From NCBI RefSeq assembly GCF_014385065.1, contig NZ_JACRTA010000003.1, positions 248,001 to 312,000 of the forward strand: a stretch of 64,000 nt of DNA, written 5' to 3'. The DNA is from Lentihominibacter hominis (GTDB taxonomy: Bacteria > Bacillota > Clostridia > Peptostreptococcales > Anaerovoracaceae). Each line of letters starts with the position of its first letter. Position 1 is the stretch's first letter. Made by a program: the position numbers and the translations under genes. The notes below the pieces were generated by a model. The model worked only from the letters and a program-made list of their open reading frames with translations, was not told the origin of the DNA and made no database searches. Positions 59,499 through 64,000 of this stretch are shown piece after piece.

Positions 59499-60168
59499 TG
59501 CTGCCTCCTATCTTATATCCCAAACCTCGCACAGTCTTTATGATTTTCCCGGCGCTTCCCAGCTTAGACCGGAGTGTTCTTATATGCACATCTACTGTAC
59601 GATTTTCTCCATCAAACTCATATCCCCATATTTTCGTCAATATTTCATCTCTTGTCAAAACTACCCCTTCGTTTTTAAACAAGATACACAAAAGCTCAAA
59701 TTCTTTTAAAGTCAACGTAATATCTTTATCATCTACTTTAACTATGTGTTTTGAAGGACAAAGATATAGATTATCTTTTTTATACTCTGCCGGATCATCA
59801 CTTTTGCCTGTCCTTCTTAAAAGAGCTTTTATTCGCGAAATAAGCTCCATAGTACCGAAAGGTTTTGAAACATAATCGTCAGCTCCGTTATCAAGACCTA
59901 TAACCTTATCATACTCTGTTCCTTTTGCCGTAAGCATTATAATGGGAAGATCTTTTGTAGAATTATTGTTTCTGAGTTTCTTGAGGATTGATATTCCATC
60001 CTCTCCGGGCAGCATAATATCCAGAAGCAGAAGATCCGGATGTCTTACCTTCATAGCTTCCCAGAATTTATCCGGATGATCGAATCCTTGAGCTTCAAGT
60101 CCTGTATTATTGAGAGCATAAGTTACAAAATTTCTTATATTGTTGTCATCCTCGAGAAAATAAATCAT
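59491..60168 (-). CDS. phoP: Phosphate-regulon response regulator (OmpR/PhoB type)
   Basis: A 225-residue regulator with a receiver domain (phospho-Asp in LLLLDIMLPGEDG, Lys in YVSKPFG) and a winged-helix DNA-binding domain (VLTRDEILTKIWGYEF, RTVDVHIRTLRSKLG). It pairs with the kinase downstream, overlapping it by 8 bases, and overlaps phoU by 4. It likely controls the pst operon itself; no pho boxes can be checked because the pst promoter is outside the window. Confidence 0.93.
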   Translation of the reverse strand: MIYFLEDDNNIRNFVTYALNNTGLEAQGFDHPDKFWEAMKVRHPDLLLLDIMLPGEDGISILKKLRNNNSTKDLPIIMLTAKGTEYDKVIGLDNGADDYVSKPFGTMELISRIKALLRRTGKSDDPAEYKKDNLYLCPSKHIVKVDDKDITLTLKEFELLCILFKNEGVVLTRDEILTKIWGYEFDGENRTVDVHIRTLRSKLGSAGKIIKTVRGLGYKIGGSND

Positions 60169-60839
60169 ATCTTTTCCTTTTCTATGATCCTTGTATTAAC
60201 ATGTTCACCTGTTATGGAAAAAATCACCCATTCTGCAATATTGACAGCGTGATCACTTATTCTTTCAAGATATTTTGCAATCATAAGTATATCTACGAAA
60301 TATTCTCCACATGATCTGTCTTCTGTTACGGCATTTATCAGATCATCCTGAACGTGAATAAAGAGATCATCTACCTTATCGTCTTTGATTATAACATCAT
60401 TTGCAAGTTTTATATCCTTTTTCACAAAAGAATCCACACTCTCAGTAACCATTCGTATAGCAGTATCTGCCATTACGCTTATATGATCCCGACAAAAATC
60501 TTTTCTGTTTGACTGTATGGTTTTGGTTATTTCTGCGATATCATATGCCTGATCTCCTATTCTTTCCATATCAGAGATCATTTTCAAAGCTGATGATATT
60601 AATCTGAGATCCCTTGCCACAGGCTGCTGCTGCAGTAAAAGTTTCAGACACACACTCTCTATTTCCCTTTCCATATCATCTATTATCTGATCCGTTTTAA
60701 AAGTTTTTTCTCTCATCTCTTCGCTGTCTGTTTCAAATGCTTTGACAGCATATGTTATCGCCTCTTCACAAAGAGCTCCCATCTCTATGAGCATTACATT
60801 AAGCTGCTCAAGCTGCTCATCAAATTTAGCACGCATCAT
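60165..60839 (-). CDS. phoU: Phosphate signalling protein PhoU
   Basis: All-helical regulator (224 residues) with two PhoU repeats ([22 protein letters not shown] and a second starting at about residue 115). Motifs: [23 protein letters not shown] and [11 protein letters not shown]. It links the Pst transporter to the PhoR kinase and represses phosphate uptake. It overlaps pstB by 4 bases. Confidence 0.95.
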   Translation of the reverse strand: MMRAKFDEQLEQLNVMLIEMGALCEEAITYAVKAFETDSEEMREKTFKTDQIIDDMEREIESVCLKLLLQQQPVARDLRLISSALKMISDMERIGDQAYDIAEITKTIQSNRKDFCRDHISVMADTAIRMVTESVDSFVKKDIKLANDVIIKDDKVDDLFIHVQDDLINAVTEDRSCGEYFVDILMIAKYLERISDHAVNIAEWVIFSITGEHVNTRIIEKEKI

Positions 60840-61585
60840 CCAAACCTCCCTGTAATATAATCTTCCGTCCTTTTATCTTCAGGCATCGAGAAAAGTTTTT
60901 CAGTATCATTGAATTCAACCATATCTCCCAGAAGGAAAAAAGCTGTCTTATCAGAAATCCTCGCAGCCTGCTGCATATTATGAGTTACCATAATTATAGT
61001 ATATTTTTCCTTCAGCTCAACTGTAAGATCCTCTATTTTCGATGTAGAGATAGGATCAAGCGCTGACGTTGGTTCATCCATAAGAATAACTTCCGGCTCC
61101 ACTGCCAGAGCTCTGGCTATACACAGCCTTTGCTGCTGCCCTCCTGAAAGTCCCAGCGCACTCTTGTTGAGTCTGTCTTTCACCTCATCCCATATTGCCA
61201 CATCTTTGAGGGATTTCTCAACAATCTCGCTCAGTCTTGATTTAGAGTGTATTCCATGAGTTCTCGGACCGTAAGCAATGTTATCAAATATACTCATAGG
61301 AAAAGGATTGGGTTTTTGGAATACCATTCCCACCCTTTTTCTTAAATGATTGACATCTATTTTACCATATATGTCTTCGCCATCAAGTTTTATCTTTCCT
61401 TTTATTCTGCAACCCTCTACAAGATCATTCATCCTGTTTAGGGTTTTGAGCAATGTGGATTTCCCACAGCCTGAAGGACCGATAAATGCTGTGATTTCCT
61501 TCTCTTTTATATTTAGGTTTATATTCTTTAAAGCCTTGAAATCACCGTAAAAAAGCTCTAAATTTTCTATAGTGTATTTATCCAT
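60836..61585 (-). CDS. pstB: Phosphate ABC transporter ATP-binding protein
   Basis: ATPase of the Pst phosphate importer (249 residues). P-loop [18 protein letters not shown], signature [16 protein letters not shown], Walker [15 protein letters not shown]-loop [30 protein letters not shown] is specific to PstB. It starts 4 bases after pstA. Confidence 0.97.
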   Translation of the reverse strand: MDKYTIENLELFYGDFKALKNINLNIKEKEITAFIGPSGCGKSTLLKTLNRMNDLVEGCRIKGKIKLDGEDIYGKIDVNHLRKRVGMVFQKPNPFPMSIFDNIAYGPRTHGIHSKSRLSEIVEKSLKDVAIWDEVKDRLNKSALGLSGGQQQRLCIARALAVEPEVILMDEPTSALDPISTSKIEDLTVELKEKYTIIMVTHNMQQAARISDKTAFFLLGDMVEFNDTEKLFSMPEDKRTEDYITGRFG

Positions 61586-61589
61586 CTTA

Positions 61590-62456
61590 CTACCTCGTCG
61601 CCAATTTCTTTGCTATGAATCCTGAAACGGCATTGATCAGGATAACCAATACCAAAAGCACTACTGCGGTTGCATATGCTTCATTGGTATAAAGGCCCTC
61701 TGACAGCAATGCATACATGTGTACCGACAATGTTCTTGCAGAATCAAATAAACTTCCCGGTACCTGAGCTACTGTTCCTGCAGTAAATATCAATGCTGCA
61801 CTTTCTCCCACGATTCTTCCTATTGCCAAGATAACTCCTGCCAGTATTCCCGGGACAGCACATGGCAGTATTATTTTGAATACAGTTCTCAATTTTCCTG
61901 CCCCGAGACCAAAACTTCCCTCTCTGTAAGCATCCGGAACTGATATAAGTGCTTCCTCAGTCGTTCTTATAATAAGAGGAAGAATCATTATAGCCAGCGT
62001 TACTGCTCCCGCCAAAAGTGAATAACTCCATCCAAGCGTTATGACAAAAAGTATATATCCAAACAGTCCGTATACAATAGAGGGAATTCCCTGAAGGGTC
62101 TCTGTTGTAGTTCTTATGATCTTCACAAGCTTACTACCTCTCTTTGCATATTCCACAAGATATATCGCAGAAAAAATACCTATAGGCACTGCCATTAAAA
62201 GAGACAAGGCAGTAATATATACCGTGCTGATTATTGCCGGCATCATGGACATATTATCAGTATTGAATTCCCATGCAAAAAGTTCAGGTTTTAAATGAAC
62301 GACACCATTTACCAGTATATATAATATCAAAGAAAATAATATGCCTGCTGTCAATATAGCCGATATGACAACGAGTATCCGCATTATCAATGAACCCGGC
62401 CTGTGTTTATATGTGAGCCAGAATTGTTCCCATGACCCCCGTTTTCTTCTTTTCAT
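61590..62456 (-). CDS. pstA: Phosphate ABC transporter permease PstA
   Basis: Membrane subunit (288 residues, six helices). A permease signature is visible as [20 protein letters not shown], here split into [10 protein letters not shown] and [27 protein letters not shown] is also conserved in Pst permeases. It overlaps pstC by one base. Read through with pstC it forms the phosphate channel heterodimer. Confidence 0.95.
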   Translation of the reverse strand: MKRRKRGSWEQFWLTYKHRPGSLIMRILVVISAILTAGILFSLILYILVNGVVHLKPELFAWEFNTDNMSMMPAIISTVYITALSLLMAVPIGIFSAIYLVEYAKRGSKLVKIIRTTTETLQGIPSIVYGLFGYILFVITLGWSYSLLAGAVTLAIMILPLIIRTTEEALISVPDAYREGSFGLGAGKLRTVFKIILPCAVPGILAGVILAIGRIVGESAALIFTAGTVAQVPGSLFDSARTLSVHMYALLSEGLYTNEAYATAVVLLVLVILINAVSGFIAKKLATR

Positions 62457-63304
62457 CAGTCAGCCCTCCTCTTCAATGCTGTAAAGGAAAGATTTATTAT
62501 CAAGATAAACACAAACAATACTACAGCAGTAGCTATGAGAGCTTCTCTGTGAAGACCTGAAGCATATCCCATCTCCAGTACTATATTTGCTGTCAGTGTT
62601 CTGACTCCTGATGTTATTCCTTCCGGCATGATGGCCTGATTGCCGCAGACCATTACGACTGCCATGGTTTCTCCTATTGCCCTTCCTATTCCGAGAATTA
62701 CTCCTGCCAGTATCCCCATTTTAGCGGCAGGAAGTACAGCACGGAACACACTGCGTTCCTTAGTGGCGCCGAGAGCTAAAGATCCTTCATAATAATATTC
62801 AGGAACTGCTCTTATGTTTGATTCGGATACGCTTATTATCGTAGGCAAAATCATTATTCCCAAAAGAATGGAAGCCGTCAGAAGACATTTTCCGCTCCCC
62901 CCTAATGAGCCCTGCACCATAGGAACTATTACCATCAATCCAAAAAATCCATATACGATGGAGGGAATTCCGGCAAGAAGATCCACAGCAGGTTTAAGTA
63001 TTCTGTAAAGACCCTTAGGGCAGTATCGCGCCATGAACACAGCACATAGCAGACCGATAGGAACTCCGATTATTATAGATCCTGCCGTCACATATATACT
63101 TCCTATAATCATAGGAAAAATTCCATACAATTCCTGATTTGGCTTCCATGAATTGCCAAGAAGGAAATCGGATATACCGATTTCCTTGATAGCTGGTACG
63201 CCACTTGCGAACAAGAATACACATATGAGTATTACTGCTATTATCGAAACACATGCTGCTATGAGAAATACCACCTTCATGATGCTTTCACTGTATTTTC
63301 GCAT
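62456..63304 (-). CDS. pstC: Phosphate ABC transporter permease PstC
   Basis: Membrane subunit (282 residues, six helices) with [17 protein letters not shown] and the contact loop EGSLALGATKERSVFRAVLP, then GRAIGETMAVVMVCGN. It is paired with pstA and lies 32 bases after pstS. Confidence 0.95.
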   Translation of the reverse strand: MRKYSESIMKVVFLIAACVSIIAVILICVFLFASGVPAIKEIGISDFLLGNSWKPNQELYGIFPMIIGSIYVTAGSIIIGVPIGLLCAVFMARYCPKGLYRILKPAVDLLAGIPSIVYGFFGLMVIVPMVQGSLGGSGKCLLTASILLGIMILPTIISVSESNIRAVPEYYYEGSLALGATKERSVFRAVLPAAKMGILAGVILGIGRAIGETMAVVMVCGNQAIMPEGITSGVRTLTANIVLEMGYASGLHREALIATAVVLFVFILIINLSFTALKRRAD

Positions 63305-63336
63305 TTTCTGTACCTATTATTCTTTCTTACTTTATA

Positions 63337-63999
63337 CTATTTAACATCAGCCCAGTTTGTGATCTCTCCGGTGAATATCTTCATTATCTGCTCTGTAGTC
63401 AAATCCTCTACTGCGTTATCATTATTCACGATCACTGCTATACCATCAAGAGCAATCTCCTGACTTGTAAGACCTTCACTGGCTTCTTCATCCTCAAGAG
63501 CTCTTGAAGCCATACCGATATCACATACACCTTCTAAAGTACTCTGTATTCCGGCGCCTGATCCTGTCTGCTGAATCTCAATGGTAACATCACTGTTAAG
63601 CTCTTTATACTTATCAGCAAGAACTTCCATTACCGGAGATACAGAAGTAGATCCGGCTAATGTTATGGTTCCTTTAAGTCCGCTTGCTTTGTAGTTTTCT
63701 GCAGAATCATTAGCCATTATATAACCTTCTTCTTCAACAATTTTCTGTCCGTCGGAACTCATGATAAATTTTATAAAATCCTGAGGAAGCTCTCCAAGAT
63801 CACTTTTAGTTACGATATTGAAAGGTCTCTGAAGTTTATAATCCCCACTTTTTACATTGTCCACTGTAGCCTCTACACCGTCAACTTTTACAGCTTTAAC
63901 CGAATCATCCAGCGAACCGAGGGATATATAACCGATAGCTGCATCATTTCCGGCTACCGACTGGGTAACTACCGATGTGCTGTTGGATATTTCTGCTGT
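63337..63999 (-). CDS. pstS: Phosphate ABC transporter substrate-binding protein, with extra half domain (partial)
   Basis: The 3' part (220 codons) of the phosphate-binding protein; the N-terminus, including any signal peptide, lies beyond the window. The visible protein first has the end of a PstS fold (STSVVTQSVAGNDAAIGYIS, then DYKLQRPFNIVTK and FIKFIMSSDGQKIVEEEGYI). It does not stop there: a new PstS N-lobe starts (TITLAGSTSVSPVMEVLADK, TGSGAGIQSTLEGVCDIG, EIALDGIAVIVNN) and ends at TAG after KIFTGEITNWADVK. So the protein has an additional half copy of the binding domain. Gene order pstS-C-A-B-phoU is standard. Confidence 0.92.
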   Translation of the reverse strand, partial: TAEISNSTSVVTQSVAGNDAAIGYISLGSLDDSVKAVKVDGVEATVDNVKSGDYKLQRPFNIVTKSDLGELPQDFIKFIMSSDGQKIVEEEGYIMANDSAENYKASGLKGTITLAGSTSVSPVMEVLADKYKELNSDVTIEIQQTGSGAGIQSTLEGVCDIGMASRALEDEEASEGLTSQEIALDGIAVIVNNDNAVEDLTTEQIMKIFTGEITNWADVK

Positions 64000-64000
64000 A

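Overview
The window looks like chromosomal DNA of a low-GC, endospore-forming, anaerobic member of the Clostridia. Evidence: a complete spoIIIA operon, heavy use of AGA, ATA and A/T-ending codons, TTG/GTG starts with strong GGAGG ribosome sites, two ferredoxin-type redox proteins, a NifS/NifU pair, pyrB with pyrI, and an NAD-linked PyrD/PyrK pair. I cannot name the genus from sequence alone; an amino-acid-fermenting relative of the Eubacteriales/Peptostreptococcales is my best inference.

Layout. 1-904: tail of an unknown gene and a ZIP metal transporter. 1082-5435: spoIIIAA-AH, the forespore-mother cell channel operon, with an unusually short SpoIIIAF (found only with a TTG start) and a SpoIIIAG lacking its usual central insertion. 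5568-10808: an accessory catabolic operon behind a near-perfect sigma-54 promoter (saccharopine dehydrogenase-like oxidoreductase, unknown protein, sodium:solute symporter with a frameshift in an A9 run, small membrane protein, YtcJ-type amidohydrolase). 10973-15690: two tandem YhgE/Pip membrane proteins. 15706-31981: a long housekeeping run, asp23-nusB-tsaD-like-xseA-xseB-ispA-dxs-tlyA, then an aminotransferase, mutS-mutL-miaA, a XerS-like recombinase and a secreted GLUG-repeat protein. 31983-36080: a YnbB-type PLP enzyme, a VTT membrane protein, threonine ammonia-lyase and a flavodoxin/ferredoxin protein. 36090-36506: an SOS-controlled YneA-like LysM protein.

From 36650 most genes are on the minus strand: ruvX, ireB and alaS; a 54-residue membrane protein; the pyrimidine operon pyrC-K-D-F-E-B-I; and an amino-acid ABC transporter. 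A plus-strand ABC pair, a minus-strand tRNA-Gly(CCC) and a ferredoxin-tailed aldo/keto reductase come next. Then nifS-nifU-mnmA-ridA, a hypothetical exported protein and a YnzC-type DUF896 protein (all minus), a plus-strand fabF, and finally pstS-C-A-B-phoU-phoP-phoR (minus), running off the right end inside pstS.

The most unusual structure is a pair of tandem hairpin arrays, one in the xseA-xseB gap and one in the mnmA-ridA gap. They have different stem sequences but the same layout, spacing (48 and 50 bp) and orientation to transcription, and in both the last hairpin runs straight into the ribosome site of the next gene. No stretch longer than about 300 bases lacks a gene.
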